Source of the DNA: Plotosus lineatus
Lineage: Eukaryota; Chordata; Actinopteri; Siluriformes; Plotosidae
NCBI GenBank assembly: GCA_024760905.1
Contig: CM045735.1
Location: forward strand, 24,979,749-25,043,748
Length of the DNA stretch: 64,000 bases
Direction: 5' to 3'
Numbering within the stretch: position 1 is the stretch's first letter; every line of letters starts with the position of its first letter. This document shows, piece by piece, positions 31,920 through 44,334 of this stretch. Below the pieces are notes generated by a model. That model was not told the DNA's origin. It worked only from the letters and a program-made list of their open reading frames with translations, and made no database searches. The position numbers were made by a program, and so were the translations under genes.

Positions 31920-33473
31920 CTAGTCCTTCTCGAAAAATTTGCATATTGTGATAAAGTTCATTATTTTCTGTAATGTACTGATAAAAATTAAACTTTCATA
32001 TATTTTAGATTCATTGCACACCAACTGAAATATTTCAGGTCTTTTATTGTTTTAATACTGATGATTTTGGCATACAGATCATGAAAATCCAAAATTCCTA
32101 TCTCAAAAAATTAGCATATTTTATCCGACCAATAAAGAAAAAGTGTTTTTAATACAAAAAAAGTAAACCGTCAAGTAATTATGTTCAGTTATGCACTCAA
32201 TACTTGGTCGGGAATCCTTTTGCAGAAATGACTGCTTCAATGCGGCGTGGCATGGAGGCAATCAGCCTGTGGCACTGCTGAGGTGTTATGTAGGCCCAGG
32301 ATGCTTCGCTAGCGGCCTTAAGCTCATCCACAGTGTTGGGTCTGGTGTCTCTCAACTTTCTCTTCACAATATCCCACAGATTCTCTATGGGGTTCAGATC
32401 AGGAGAGTTGGCAGGCCAGTTGAGCACAGTAATACCATGGTCAGTAAACCATTTAGCAGTGGTTTTGGCACTGTGAGCAGGTGCCAGGTCGTGCTGAAAA
32501 ATAAAATCATCTCCATAAAGCTTTTCAGCAGATGGAAGCATGAAGTGCTCCTAAATCTCCTGATAGCTAGCTGCATTGACCCTGCCCTTGATAAAACACA
32601 GTGGACCAACACCAGCAGCTGACATGGCACCTCAGACCATCACTGACTGTGGGTACTTGACACTGGACTTCAGGCATTTTGGCATTTCCTTCTCCCCAGT
32701 CTTCCTCCAGACTCTGGCACCTTGGTTTCCGAATGACATGCAAAATTTGCTTTCATCGGAAAAAAGTACTTTGGACCTCTGAGCAACGGTCCAGTGCTGC
32801 TTCTCTGTCACCCAGGTCAGGCGCTTCTGCTGCTGTTTCTGGTTCAAAAGTGGCTTGACCTTGGGAATGCGGCACCTGTAGCCCAGTCCACTGCTTCCAC
32901 AGGTCCCCCAAGGTCTGGAATCTGCCCTTCTCCACAATCTTCCTCAGGGTCCGGTCACCTCTTCTGGTTGTGCAGCGTTTTCTGCCACACTTTTTCCTTC
33001 CCACAGACGTCCCACTGAGGTGCCTTGATACAGCACTCTGGGAACAGCCTATTCGCTCAGAGATTTCTTTCTGTGTCTTACCCTCTTGCTTGAGGGTGTC
33101 AATGATGGCCTTCTGGACAGCAGTCAGGTCGGCAGTCTTACCCATGATTGCGGTTTTGAGGAATGAACCAGGCTGGGGATTTTTAAAAAAGCCTCAGGAA
33201 TCTTTTGCAGGTGTTTAGAGTTAATTAGATGATTCAGATGAGGGTAATAACTCGTTTAGAGTACCTTTTCATGATATGCTAATTTTTTGAGATAGGAATT
33301 TTGGGTTTTCATGAGCTGTATGCCAAAATCATCAGTATTAAAGCAATAAAAGACCTGAAATATTTCAGTTGGTGTGCAATGAATCTAAAATATATGAAAG
33401 TTTAATTTTTATCAGTAAATTACAGAAAATAATGAAGTTTATCACAATATGCACATTTTTTGAGAAGGACTAG
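31920..33473 (-). mobile_element. Tc1-like transposon (Tc1-B), complete ends
   Basis: Terminal inverted repeats start CTAGTCCTTCTC at 31920 and end GAGAAGGACTAG at 33473. Both ends are flanked by TA. The arms can be followed inward for about 200 bp, with GATAAAGTTCATTATTTTCT mirrored on the right and an internal TAGCATATTTTATCC-type repeat. Total length 1,554 bp. Confidence 0.95.
32192..33145 (-). pseudogene. Tc1-like transposase (Tc1-B), frameshifted
   Basis: It starts MGKTADLTAVQKAIIDTLKQ at 33145 with the paired-like HTH (QKEISERIGCSQSAVSRHL), then GRKRCTTRRGDRTLRKIV. The first catalytic aspartate is in LFSDESKF (near 32780). The second, in QHDLAPAHSAK, and the glutamate in NPIENLW are 34 residues apart (DD34E). 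The C-terminus ISAKGFPTKY is complete. At least two frameshifts (near 32870 and 32620) break the gene, but every catalytic residue survives in DNA. Confidence 0.93.
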
Positions 33474-34268
33474 TATGTGTAGTGTACTAATATATCAAAT
33501 GAAAGAAAATAAAAAAAAAACAAAATATGTAATCAGAACTCTGATAATGTCTGGAAAATCGACTAGAGTTTTTTCTCGCACTTCACTTTGGTGAAGCTTC
33601 AGCTTTTTTATTTATTTATTTTTATTTATTTATTTATTTTTTGCCTGACTTGATTCACTTGATTCATTTTTTTGTTTGAAATATTCACTTGGTTCATCTG
33701 CACATGTTTAACCAATTCACTAAATTCACTTGCATTGCATTTAACAAAGAACCTTTAAATTCAAATGTGTTTCATTACTTTTACTTAAAATGTCATTAAA
33801 ATGCTTTACAGCATTGAATTAAAACACTGTTGTGACTCTGCTTTGTTAGGATTTTTCTTCCGTAGAAATGTGACACTTCCCACTTGCTAAGCATGTCTAT
33901 AATTACACTCATTGGGAAGGTTGCCTCTGGAACCTCTGGTTCTTTGCCTCTTTTACTGTCTTTTGCAGGAGGCATGATAACTAAGGTCACCTGGAAAAAT
34001 GGTGAAAGAGAGAAAGAAAAAAAAACAGATCCAAATACGTCTTGATGCTGTGAGCACTGAACTGATGAGAGGAAACCAGAGTCCCACCCATGTGGAGATG
34101 AGCTCATATATCAAAGCATTTTAACATATTTGGCATAGTGAAGCATATATTTCAACAGCCATGCTCAAGTTCATTGTAACATGGGGGGACGTAAATGAAT
34201 TAAAGTATAATGTTCCACATGGCACAGTCAAAAGCAGCACTTTACTGTTAATATTACAGCTGAAAATA
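33474..34268. other. Gene-poor stretch with A/T-rich repeats
   Basis: Contains a (TTTA)n tract near 33605-33640 and an uncertain exon-like frame at 33836-33990 (minus), discussed in the findings. No repeat family recognised. Confidence 0.45.
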
Positions 34269-35255
34269 CAGATGCTCCCCAGCTTACGAACATCCTTTTT
34301 ACAAACATCTGGACATACGAACAGAGCTGTCAGAGGTCGAAAGTGAAAGTGAAATGAAATTGAAGAACAAGTAGAAATGGAAATTGAATAAAATCTATAG
34401 AAATATACATCATAAATATAAGTATGAAATACGATTAAACATTATCCTGATGTACACTTAATAGGTACACTTAATGTTCAATTAGGCTCCGTCAGAGGGG
34501 CGTGGTTGACACATGCTTTACATCATATGGAGGTTGTGGAAGAGAAGCAGAATGATATTGCTGAACCCGCACCAAAACTTTCAAAGAAGAAATACATTGA
34601 TTCCAATATTATAATGAACTGGATAAGAGTGAAACTCTCTGTAAATCTGATCAGATCTGCTGTGCTGTGCTTGAGAGGAACCAGGAAACATATGATATAA
34701 TGTCATTATAATCAAATAATGATATTGATAGTGTACAGAGTGTTCATTTTATAATTGAATAATTTTACATTTTTTTAGCACTTTAATGTTTATTATACCC
34801 ATTATGTGGGTTTAATTTAATTTGAAAATATTCTATATCTTTTTAAAATTTATGTATACTACATTTTGTAAACAATTTTAATATACTTTCCTGACATTGT
34901 TTCCCATCTACTGTGCTATTAAGACGAGCAGCGTGCTCATCCTGGTGCTAGAAGATTGTCCCTCTTTATGTCTCTGTTTTCCTGTGATCTCTCTGGCTCC
35001 TGGTTTCAACTCCGTGCTTACTTGCAGTGACTACATTTTCCCCTTATTCAAGTGCCACCCCTTAACAATAATGTCTCTCCGTGTTCATCCTACTCTGTCT
35101 CCTGCATTTTGGGTCCGGCTGAAAGTTCCAGACGTCACAGTTAGCTTGATAATTTATGGTGCATTTAGGTTTGCACCTTGTACCAATAAATGATAAATTC
35201 AATATTCAATAGAATGAAATAAGATGATTATGCAGAGAGAGAGCGAGAGAGAGAG

Positions 35256-35312
<57 letters not shown>

Positions 35313-35461
35313 TTGTATATAGTACAAACTCATCTAGGTTATTTATACAAGGTTAAAACATATGTTCCCCTCTAAAGAATGCCCTGTCACGACTTACGAA
35401 CAAATTCATCAAATGAACGGCCGTCCGGAACGTAACTCGTTCGTAAGTTGGGGAGCGTCTA
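34269..35461. mobile_element. Pogo-like non-autonomous element 4
   Basis: The left end CAGATGCTCCCCAGCTTACG and the right end CGTAAGTTGGGGAGCGTCTA are inverted copies. A TA duplication flanks them (34267-34268 and 35462-35463). No transposase frame is recognised. The interior has a long (GA)n tract. The termini share the CTTACGAA word with element 1 at 3198. Confidence 0.8.
35232..35316. repeat. (GA)n microsatellite
   Basis: About 40 GA units with a few CG interruptions, inside pogo-like element 4. Confidence 0.96.
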
Positions 35462-35619
35462 TATATGCAGAAAATATGACATGTTGAGACTTATATAAAC
35501 TGTGAAAACTGCAAAAGCTGATGTTAATGTAAAGTTAATGTAACTCACAGTTAAATTATCTTTTCAATTGAAAAATGTACATGGCATGCATATTGCTTTT
35601 GGAGTTTGGATTTGGAAAA

Positions 35620-36834
35620 TGTATTGTGCTGTCATGGCTGTCAAGTGCTGTCCAAGCAGAAGTTCATGTAATCAATGTGATACAGTGTGATGTCATCACC
35701 AAAGGAGTCACAGAGCATGCGCCAGTCTGTGGTCTGGAAACAGTCCCTAAGCCTCTCATTGGTCTCCTCGGTCCACACTTTCACAGACCTCTTCTGCGCA
35801 GGTTTCTTTTGCACACTGGGTGTGTATTAGGGGAGCAGATAGTCAAGGTTGTGGTCTGAGTGTCCCAGTGGGGGGAGGGGGTGTAAGCGTCCTTCACATT
35901 AGCATACAGCAAGTCCAGCGTTTTATTGTCTCTTGTGGTGCACTGCACGTACTGCGTTAACATCGGGAGAGAGGCGGAGAGAGAGGCGTGGTTAAAGTTC
36001 CCACTGATCAGAATCATGGCGCGGGGGTGACGAGTCTGCGCCTGACTGACAGCGCTGTGGAGACGCTCACACACGGCCGCCGCATCAGCCGAGGGCGGAA
36101 TGTCCACACAAAACACAATCACGTGTGAAAACTCCCTCGGTAGATAATATGGCCGCGCGCTCACCGCGAGCAGCTCCAGGTCCCGCGTGCACAGCTGTTC
36201 CGTCACGTGCATGTTGGCCGGGTGGCACCGTCGTTCATTCACATAGACCACCACACCGCCTCCTTTCTTCTTTCCGCTCTCTGCCACACTCTGGTCTGCG
36301 CACGCGAGTGTAAATCCGTTCAGAGAAACCACAGAGTCCGGTGTGTGTTCATTCAGCCACGTCTCCGAAAAACACATGAGGCTACAGTCCCGATACTCCC
36401 TCTGCTGCCGGGTCAGCGCCGGAAGCTCCTCGGTCTTGTTGACGATTGCGCAGATATTTCCCATGTTGACAGAGGGAACATATGTCCTCCGCGTCTTTCG
36501 TCCCCCTCTGCAGCCTCTCCTTTTCCTCTGTATTTCCACGGGAACAACAGGCTTTTCCGCATGAAGGAGAGAGGGGGCGCGTAGGCCGAGGAGGGTCTCA
36601 CGTGTGTAAGACCTGCGTTGTTCAGAGCCGTCCGTGAATGAGTTTCCTGACGCTGATCCAAAAAGTGAAAGTAAAAGTGCACAGCAAAACAAAAGCATTA
36701 TAAAAGTGGGCTTCCCAAATGCAGGATTGAAAAAGATAAAGAAACACACCGATATACAACAGAAAAAAGAAAAAGTGGGAAAATAAGGTGAAGAGCACCT
36801 GTAACTGGCTGCAGGTCACCCAGCGCCATCTTGG
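35620..36834 (-). mobile_element. Jockey/CR1-group LINE (L2/Rex1-like), 5' end
   Basis: A minus-strand LINE whose 5' end lies at about 36834, starting CCAAGATGGCGCTGGG. It covers the 5' region, the endonuclease and the start of the linker (VWTEETNERLRDCF, near 35750), then is cut off near 35620. The RT domain is missing. It is inverted relative to the usual 5' truncation of LINEs: here the 5' end is kept and the 3' end lost. Confidence 0.8.
35781..36749 (-). pseudogene. LINE endonuclease domain (apurinic/apyrimidinic-like), truncated
   Basis: Frame of 322 codons. The first 35 residues are hydrophobic (MLLFCCALLLSLFGSASG) and look like a signal peptide, but precede LINE sequence. Endonuclease motifs follow: SLMCFSETWLNEHTPDS, KKKGGGVVVYVNERRCHP, ELLAVSARPYYLPREFSHVI, FCVDIPPSADAAAV. 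The metal-site motif reads ISGNFNH where GDFNH is usual, so a catalytic Asp is Asn. TLDLLYANVKDAY follows, but the SDH end of the domain is out of frame. The enzyme would nick target DNA for retrotransposition; this copy is inactive. Confidence 0.85.
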
Positions 36835-36841
36835 AAAAAAA

Positions 36842-38012
36842 ATTTTGAGTTGGGAAGTTTTTTTGAGTTGAGAGTTAAGAATTTGGAGAATGTAGTGATA
36901 TAAATATTTTGCTGAACTATGAAAAACATTTTGAAATCACAATATAAAGTCCCTGGTTATGATTTTATACAATTTTAAACATCCTTTTTTTGTGCTGACT
37001 CTTATTCAGGGTACAGCACCCACCGTATTTTCCGGACCATTAGGTGCACTGTATTATAAGCCGTAACATCAATGAACTATGGTTGAACGGCCTCTGCCCA
37101 TACATAAAGTGCACCGGATTATAAGGCACATTAAGCAAAACAAAGGTTAGATAAGTCAAACTTGATTCAACTCTCAATAATCCACTTCACAATACTCTCA
37201 ACATTGTTCAGTTGTAACACATAAAATATAAAATAATACACTTCACAATAATGTGTCTCCTGGGATTGAAAAGGCCATTTTGAGCTATGAGGCCATCTGA
37301 AGAGCTTCAGACAGGATTAAGTAGAAATACTTGTTCTTTTATTGTTGTAAAGCTCCACAAATAATTTATGCTGAGACAAAAACAAGTTGGCATATCATTA
37401 TGAAAGAAACTGCTTTTACATCTGTCTTCTCCTGTCTTCCACACAAAGGAAGAAAATACAAAAGGCACTGTAAGACCACATGGCATGTCATCATGTAACA
37501 TTTTCACTCTTGAACTGTCTTATTTCTTATTTCCATGAACTGAACAAATCCAGTATGACTTTACCATAATAACTGTTAGTTAATTAGTGGCGGCCAGAGA
37601 TGCCATCACCTCATTGCAATTTAATGAATACACGTGTCCCTGAAATTGGCAACAATGGACACAAAATATTAATGCCATGGCAGTGTCATACTTTTTGATG
37701 AGGTTATGTAAGGAATGCTTTAAAAATGGGAGCAAAAAGCCAAAAGTTATTCACCGGTGTGCCAGAAAAGATAAAGCACATGCAATGACAAAACAATTTA
37801 ATTAAACACAAAATTATTTCTTAAAATTCATCGACCCAGAGTGTTTTAAGTTCTAGCTTTGATTTCTTCTCTTCTGGTAAGGTAGGATTTTGACTGTTGT
37901 ATTAATGTCTACTTCACTCAGTTGGATTAATTCGTCATCACTAATATTTTTAAGTATCAGATTCTGAGCTGGTTCTGGAGTCATATTGCGGTGCTTAATC
38001 AGCAATAGTTCT
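36842..38012. other. Gene-free; short interspersed repeat at 37021-37145
   Basis: 37021-37145 contains CCGTATTTTCCGGACCATTA and AAGTGCACCGGATTATAAGG, a pattern I have seen as an interspersed fish repeat, probably a DNA transposon end. The rest is AT-rich with no recognised feature. Confidence 0.45.
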
Positions 38013-41000
38013 CATCATCATCATCATCATCGTCATCATCATCATCTTCCGCTTCATCCGGGGTCGGGGCGCAGGGGCAGCAACCTAAGCAAAGAGGCCC
38101 AGACGTCCCTCTCCCCAGCCACTTCCTCCAGTTCTTCTTGGGGGACACCGAGATGTTCGCAGACAAGCTGAGAGACATAGTCCCTCCAACGTATTGTAGC
38201 TCAACCCTGGGGTCTCTACCCAGTTGGACATGCCTGAAACAACACACCAGGAGGCATTTGGGAGGCATTCTGACCCCTCAACTGACCCCTCTCAATGCGG
38301 AGGAGCAGCAGTTCTACTCCGAGTGCTTCCCGGATGGTAGAGCTTCTCACCTTATCGCCAAGGGAGAGCCCCGCCACCTGGCTAAGGTAGCTCATTTCAG
38401 CCGCTTGTATCCGCAATCTTGTTCTTTCGATCACTACCCAAAGCTCATGACCATATGTGAGGGCTGGAACGTAGATCGACTATCGACTGGTAAATTGAGA
38501 GCTTTGCCTTTGCAGCTCAGCTCCCTCTTCACTACGATGGACCAGTACAGGCTCCGTTTAACAGCAGAGGCTGCAGCGATCCATCTGTCGATTTTTGGCG
38601 CCATCCTTCCCTCACTCGTGAACAAGACTCCAAGATACTTAAACTCCTCTACTTGGGTCAGGAACTCATTCTGACTCGGAGGGTACATTCCACCCTTGTC
38701 CGACTGAGAACCATGGCATTGGACTTGGAGGTGCTGATTCTCATCCCGGCTGCTGCGCAGTTCACTGCAAATCGTTCCAATGAGAGCTGGAGTTCCCGGT
38801 TTGATGAAGCCAAAAGGACAACATCATCCACAAAAAGCAGAGATGAGATCCGCTGGCCATCGAACCCGAACCTCTCAACACCTTGGCTGCACCTAGAAAT
38901 TCTGTCCATAAAAATTATGAACAGAATTGGTGACAAAGGACAGCCTTGGCAGACTCCAGCAATCACCAGAAACAAATTCAACCTGTTGTTACCAATACAG
39001 ACCAAACTCTGGCACCGGTGAAACAGCGATAGAATGGCCCGTAGCAATGGGTCCAGGATGCTGTACTCACGGAGCACGCCCCACAAGATAGGCCAAGGGA
39101 CACAGTCAAAGGCCTTCTTCAAATCCACAAAACACATATGGACAGATTGGGCAAACTCCCATGCCCCCTTCAAAATCCTGTAGAGCGTACAGAGTTGGTC
39201 AAGAGTGCTACGGCCAGGACAAAAACAACATTGTTCCTCCTGAATCCAAGGTTAGACTATCGGTCGGCTCCTCCTCTCCAGTACCCCTGCATAGACTTTC
39301 CCGGGTAGGCTAAGGAGTGTGATTCATTGATAATTGGAACACCCCCTCCGGTCCGCCTTTTTAAAAAGGGGGTCTACCACTCTAGTTTGCCAATCCAGAG
39401 GTACAGTCCCCAATAGCCATACGATGTTGCAGAGACATGTCAATCAAGACAGTCCTACAGCATCCAGAGCCCTGAGATATTCAAGGCCAATCTCATCCAA
39501 CCCCGGAGCCTGACCACTGAGGAGCTTTTTGACTACCTCAGTGACCTCCACTCCAGTGAGGGGTAGACCCCCACCAAAACCCCCAGGATCTTCCTCCTCC
39601 ACAGAGGGCATGTTGGTGAGACGGAGCAGGTCCTCAAAGTATTCCTTCCTCCCACCCACTGTAAACAGTGTTTGTTGAAAGGAGTCTGAGGAGTCGGATG
39701 GTGGTCCAGAACCTTTTTGAGGCCAACTGATAATCACTCTCCAGGCCCTCACCAAACGCCTTCCATTCCCAAGATTTTGCATCTGTGACAGGTTTGGCTG
39801 CAGCACGTTTGGTGTGTCGGTGCCTGCCTGCTGCTGCAGGAGTCCCACAGGCCAATAAGATCCGATAGGCCCCATTTTTCAACTGGATGGCCCCCATCAC
39901 CACAGGTGTCCACCACTGGGCTCAGGGGTTACTGCCACAACAAGCACTCACAACCTTCCGGCCACAGCTATGGGCTGCCGCCTCAGCAGTGGAAACATGA
40001 AACATGGCCCATTTGAATTCCATGTCACCCGCCTCCTCTGGGACATTGTTGTAGCTCTGCTGGAGATGGGAGTTAAAGGCCTCTCAGACAGGAGACTCCA
40101 CCAAATGTTCCCAGCAGACCCTAATTACATGCTGGGCCTGCCAGGTCTGGAAGGCAGCCTCCTCCACCATCGAAGCCAGCTCACCACCAGGTGGTGATTG
40201 GTTGACAGCTCAGCTCCTCTCTTCACCCGAGTGTCCAGAACATGTGGCCGCAAGTCCGGTGACACAACTACAAAGTCGATCTTTGAACTGTGACGTAGGG
40301 TGTCCTGGTGCCAAGTGCACTTATGGACACCCTTATGTTTGAACATGGTGTTCGTGATAGACAAACTGTGACGAGCACAGAAGTCCAACACAAAACATCA
40401 TTCAAGTTCAGACTGGAGAGGACGTACCTACCGATCACACCCTTCCAGGTCACACCATCATTGCCCACATGGATGTTGAAGTCTCCCAAGACAATGAATG
40501 AGTCTCCCGAGGGAGCATTCTCCAACACACACCCTAAAGACTCCAAGAAGGGTGAGTACTCTGAACTGTCATTTGGTACATAAACACAAAAAACAGTCCG
40601 TGATAGACAAACTGTGATGAGCACAGAAGTCCAACAACAAAACACCATTCGGGTTCAGACTGGAGAGGACGTACCTACCGATCACACCCTTCCAGGTCAC
40701 ACCATCATTGCCCACATGGGCATTCAGGTCTCCCAAGACAATGAGTAAGTCTCCTGAGGGAGCATTCTCCAACACCCCCCCCTAAAGACTCCAAGAAGGG
40801 TGAGTACTCCAGATTGGAATATGGTCCAGCCTCTCTCGAAATGGGTGGTTCCAGAGCCCAAGCTACGCGTTGAGGTGATCCCGACTATATCTAGTTGGTA
40901 TCTCTCCACCTCATGCACCAGCTCAAGTTATTTCCCCGCGAGAGAGGTGACATTCCATGTCCAAAGAGTCTGAGTCAGTAACCGAGGATCGGTCTGACAG

Positions 41001-41410
41001 AACCCATGCCTTCGGCTGCCACCCAACTCACATTGCACCCGATCCCTATAGCCCCTCCCACAGGTGGTGAGTCCATGGGAGGGCGGACCCATGTGTCCTT
41101 TTCGGGCTGGGCCCGGCCGGGCACATGGGCAGAAGCCAGACCACCAGGTGCTCGCCTTCAAGCTCCTCCCCTAGGCCTGGCTCCAGGGGAACCCCGGTGA
41201 CACATGTCCGGGCAATGGAAACTGTGTCCTTTTCGTTTTATTTAGCACAGAGGTCTTCTGAACCACACTTCATCTGGATCTTCACCCAGGACCTGTTCGC
41301 CTTGGGTGACCCTACCAGGGGGATTATGCCCTCGACAACATAGCTCCTAGGATTGTTAGGTCACGTACACCCCTCCACCACAATAAGGTGGTGATTTAAG
41401 GAGGGGAGTT
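38013..41410 (-). mobile_element. I/Nimb-like LINE, nearly full length, decayed
   Basis: Minus strand. The 5' leader at 41410-40990 is GC-rich. The endonuclease lies in 40990-40125 ([77 protein letters not shown]). The linker and RT start lie in 39903-39444. The RT core is at 39173-38658 (CFVDLKKAFDCVP, GVCQGCPLSPILF, SSLLFVDDVVLL with FVDD at the catalytic box). The C-terminal part is 38688-38216 (EEFKYLGVLFTSEGR). The tail is a (GAT)n run at 38013-38045, as expected for I-group LINEs. Frameshifts are throughout, with a tandem duplication at 40354-40810. Confidence 0.88.
40354..40810 (-). repeat. Tandem duplication inside LINE endonuclease
   Basis: GTGATAGACAAACTGTGA at 40354 recurs at 40600, 246 bp later. 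About 200 bp of each unit align with few changes, through CATTGCCCACATGG and CCAAGAAGGGTGAGTACTC. Both units encode the [20 protein letters not shown] stretch. Confidence 0.9.
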
Positions 41411-41699
41411 CTGTGTTTCCTTAAGTTTTGAATTGGGTGCAGGACACAAAATATATATTGAAGGTAAAAGTGGACTACAAACATTTGCATTTATAGTGGT
41501 TAGCACCATAGATCACTTTCTAAAACAGGTACTTGAATCATGTGCTAATTTAATAGTATTTTTGTTTTTTTGAATTAGGACTGTCAGGTCTACAATTGTA
41601 AATCAGTTTGCAGTCCTCTACCTTAAACCCAATACTGTTCTCACTTCCTTTAGACTCAGAAGATCTTACTAACAAACCAAATGTTTTACGTTCAGCAAC
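41411..41699. other. No gene or recognisable repeat
   Basis: Short AT-rich interval between LINEs. Confidence 0.4.
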
Positions 41700-42748
41700 C
41701 TTAGCTACCCTCCACTGCTGTTCCAATCTCAAACGAGTGTGGCAGGTGAGCTCTGGAACTGCTAATCTGCTTTAGAAAGGCGAATTTTACCTCTGCCACT
41801 GGGTCTTACTACTCTCTTGACTTTCCTGAACTAATTGAAACTTGGGTCTCCCCACATAACTCTGCTCCAGCAGCAAATATTTCCTTTGCTTATGCATTCT
41901 CTCATACACCACAAGTATCTGGGAAAGATGGTGGTACAGTTCGGTTCTTCATACCACATTGTCTCATCTAGGCCTCTTTTCTTTTGAGTTTCATGCAATA
42001 AAAGTCTGTTCTCCAATCAACCCCCTCATTATTGCTGACTACTGTCCTCCTGGACCCGTAGGGCCTTTTTTGTAAGAAATGGACACACTCCTCAGCACTT
42101 TTCCCACTGACAATAGCCCTGTCACCCTTCTTGGAGACTTCAACCTCCTCTATGACAAACTCCAGTCATCTTGCTTTCTTTATTCCTTTAACCTTCAACA
42201 ACAACTCTCCCACACACAAAGGATAAAATCTCAGAAATCTTGTTTTTATCCCTCCTTCTCCAGTCACAGGAATTATTGCCACCACACTCCACATCTCTGA
42301 CTACCACTTGGTTTCCTTTACTATCACCTTACCTATTCTTTTTCACACAAGCTTTCAGTTTTCCTCTCCCAACTTCCACACTGTACTTCTTTCATCTGTT
42401 TCTTCCTGCACTTTATCTAATCTTCCTAACCCCAGTTTCCTTTTCTTCCATACCATTAGAATCTGCTCGTGACACTCTACATTTATGGCTGTTTTCAGCT
42501 CACTATCTACAAAACCCAAGCACATTTCTTGCCCTGCTCCTTGGCTTCAAATCAATCATAGACATGTACGTTTACAGAACTTAAGCACACAATTTTCTCC
42601 AGATTGACTTACAGAAGTCCTTTAAAGTCACCATCAATGAATATATTCGTATCCTCAGTAGATGTGTGATTTCAAATGTGATTTCAAATTACAGCTAAAA
42701 ACCCACCTTTACTGGCAGTACTTAGATTAGCACTATGTTTTTTACACG

Positions 42749-42798
<50 letters not shown>

Positions 42799-42900
42799 AC
42801 AACAACAACCATATATGACATCTACCCACTGAGTTTGACTGGTGTTATACTTAGTCTGTGTTCTGATAAACTGTTAAAGGACTTCAGTAAGTCGCCTTTA
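41700..42900 (+). mobile_element. L2-clade LINE, internally deleted and rearranged (L2 copy 2)
   Basis: The endonuclease part at 41840-42300 is readable in shifting frames: ETWVSPHNSAPAA, then 42079-42300 LLSTFPTDNSPVTLLGDFN with the GDFN metal motif. After about 42560 the RT domain is missing. The extreme C-terminus (CAAATTACAGCTAAAAACCC) and the 3' UTR (CTTAGTCTGTGTTCTGATAA) follow. Between them, 42590-42660 matches the L2 3' UTR in the opposite orientation. Confidence 0.7.
42744..42794. repeat. (CA)n microsatellite
   Basis: CA run with two early interruptions, followed by AAC trinucleotides. Confidence 0.96.
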
Positions 42901-43013
42901 CTTGTAGAAGTGTTTTGATGAAAAATCCCCCCAAAGCATGCATTTTTGTGAAGAAACCAATACTCCTACACAAAACACTGTTAGACGGATTAAACTAAAA
43001 GGGGCTAAAGTGG

Positions 43014-43260
43014 TTTTGTCCATGTCAGGATTTTTGAGATCCTACTTTTACAAGCCTAGACCCCCACTGTGCTAAGACCCCTGGGCAAGGTCTTAACCGC
43101 AAGTGTGCCTCTGTTCACCCAGCAGTACAAATGGGTTTCAGTAAAAATATACTGGGAAGGTAACTTGCGATGGACTAGTGTCCCATCCAGGAGGAGTTGA
43201 ACTCCTGGTAGCCGAATGCTATGGAAACCGGGGATAAGCACCAGCCTGATGAGCCACTAG
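43014..43260. mobile_element. Interspersed repeat, SINE-like, low certainty
   Basis: Contains GACCCCTGGGCAAGGTCTTA and GGACTAGTGTCCCATCCAGG, words I have seen in SINE or L2-associated fish repeats. No boundaries found. Confidence 0.4.
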
Positions 43261-44320
43261 GCTCTGGTGTAAAAAGCCCAAATACCTAGTTTTACAAGCC
43301 ACAGGGTCTCAATTTTGTTTTGTTTTTTAAATATGTCAGAGTTTTACACTCATAATGACAAGGCTTTAGATTGCCTTTGTAATATTAATAGTTTGAAGGA
43401 ATCATAAGCTAAAAACAGTCACATGTACAAGCAAGCGTGCGGACATTTGATCACAGCTGAAACAAATGAAATATCCTGTTACTGAAGTGCCGATCAAGAC
43501 TAGATCTAACCTTTAAGGTCAAGGGTCATGACTCTAAAAGTGCCTGTGGCAATAATTAGTCCATTTCAGACAGATGGTTTTAATTTACTTTTTGAGTAAA
43601 AAGTAGACAACCTAAACCATTCCATTCAAATTTTGCCCTGTTATTTTCTCAAACTGTGAATTTCCTCATGTCAAACCTGGATATTTCTTCTTTTTCTTCT
43701 TTTTTTCCTACTACTTCTTGAATTCCATTATTCTCTCATTGTCAAATATTCTTCATCCCTGCCTTTTCATTGTCTCTGTACGTGTAAGATGTATGATTTT
43801 TACATGGGAAGGGGGAAGAGGGGAATGTATAACCAACAATATTATGCAGACTATTACTGATTTTTTTTTTGAAAGAATGATCTAAAATCTGCTTTCACTG
43901 AATATTTACTGACTTCTCTTTTATTCATGTCACTTAGGATCAGTATTTATTTTTCATGAAAATTCATACTTATTATGTTAATCACAGTACATCTCTGTTT
44001 GAATTTAAAATTCTGCTGTGTTCAATGTTTTGTAATTTTATCACTGATGGCAGATTAGATTTGTCCCACTAGCATTTGGACAAAGAGACCTTGAAATAAA
44101 ATAGTTAAGAGGACAGAAGTTACTGTGTGTCAGTGTAAGTGTTGTTCAGACATTGCAATAGTACTCTGCACTAACCCCAGAGCAAATCCATACTAACAAT
44201 GTAAAAAAAATACAGATGGCGCAATCCATACACTGACACGTGTGAATATAGTAGTCTGCCTGGAGTTTGCTAAAGAGCACCTGACAAACTCTGGAAGTTT
44301 CTGGAAAAATATTTCTCCCC
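43261..44320. other. No gene or recognisable repeat
   Basis: About 1 kb of AT-rich sequence with no supported feature. Confidence 0.45.
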
Positions 44321-44334
44321 AATTGTTCTAGTAG

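Noticed and set aside
36660..36749. Secreted host protein suggested by an N-terminal hydrophobic stretch
   Set aside because: The rest of the frame is a LINE endonuclease, and the DNA starts at a typical LINE 5' end.
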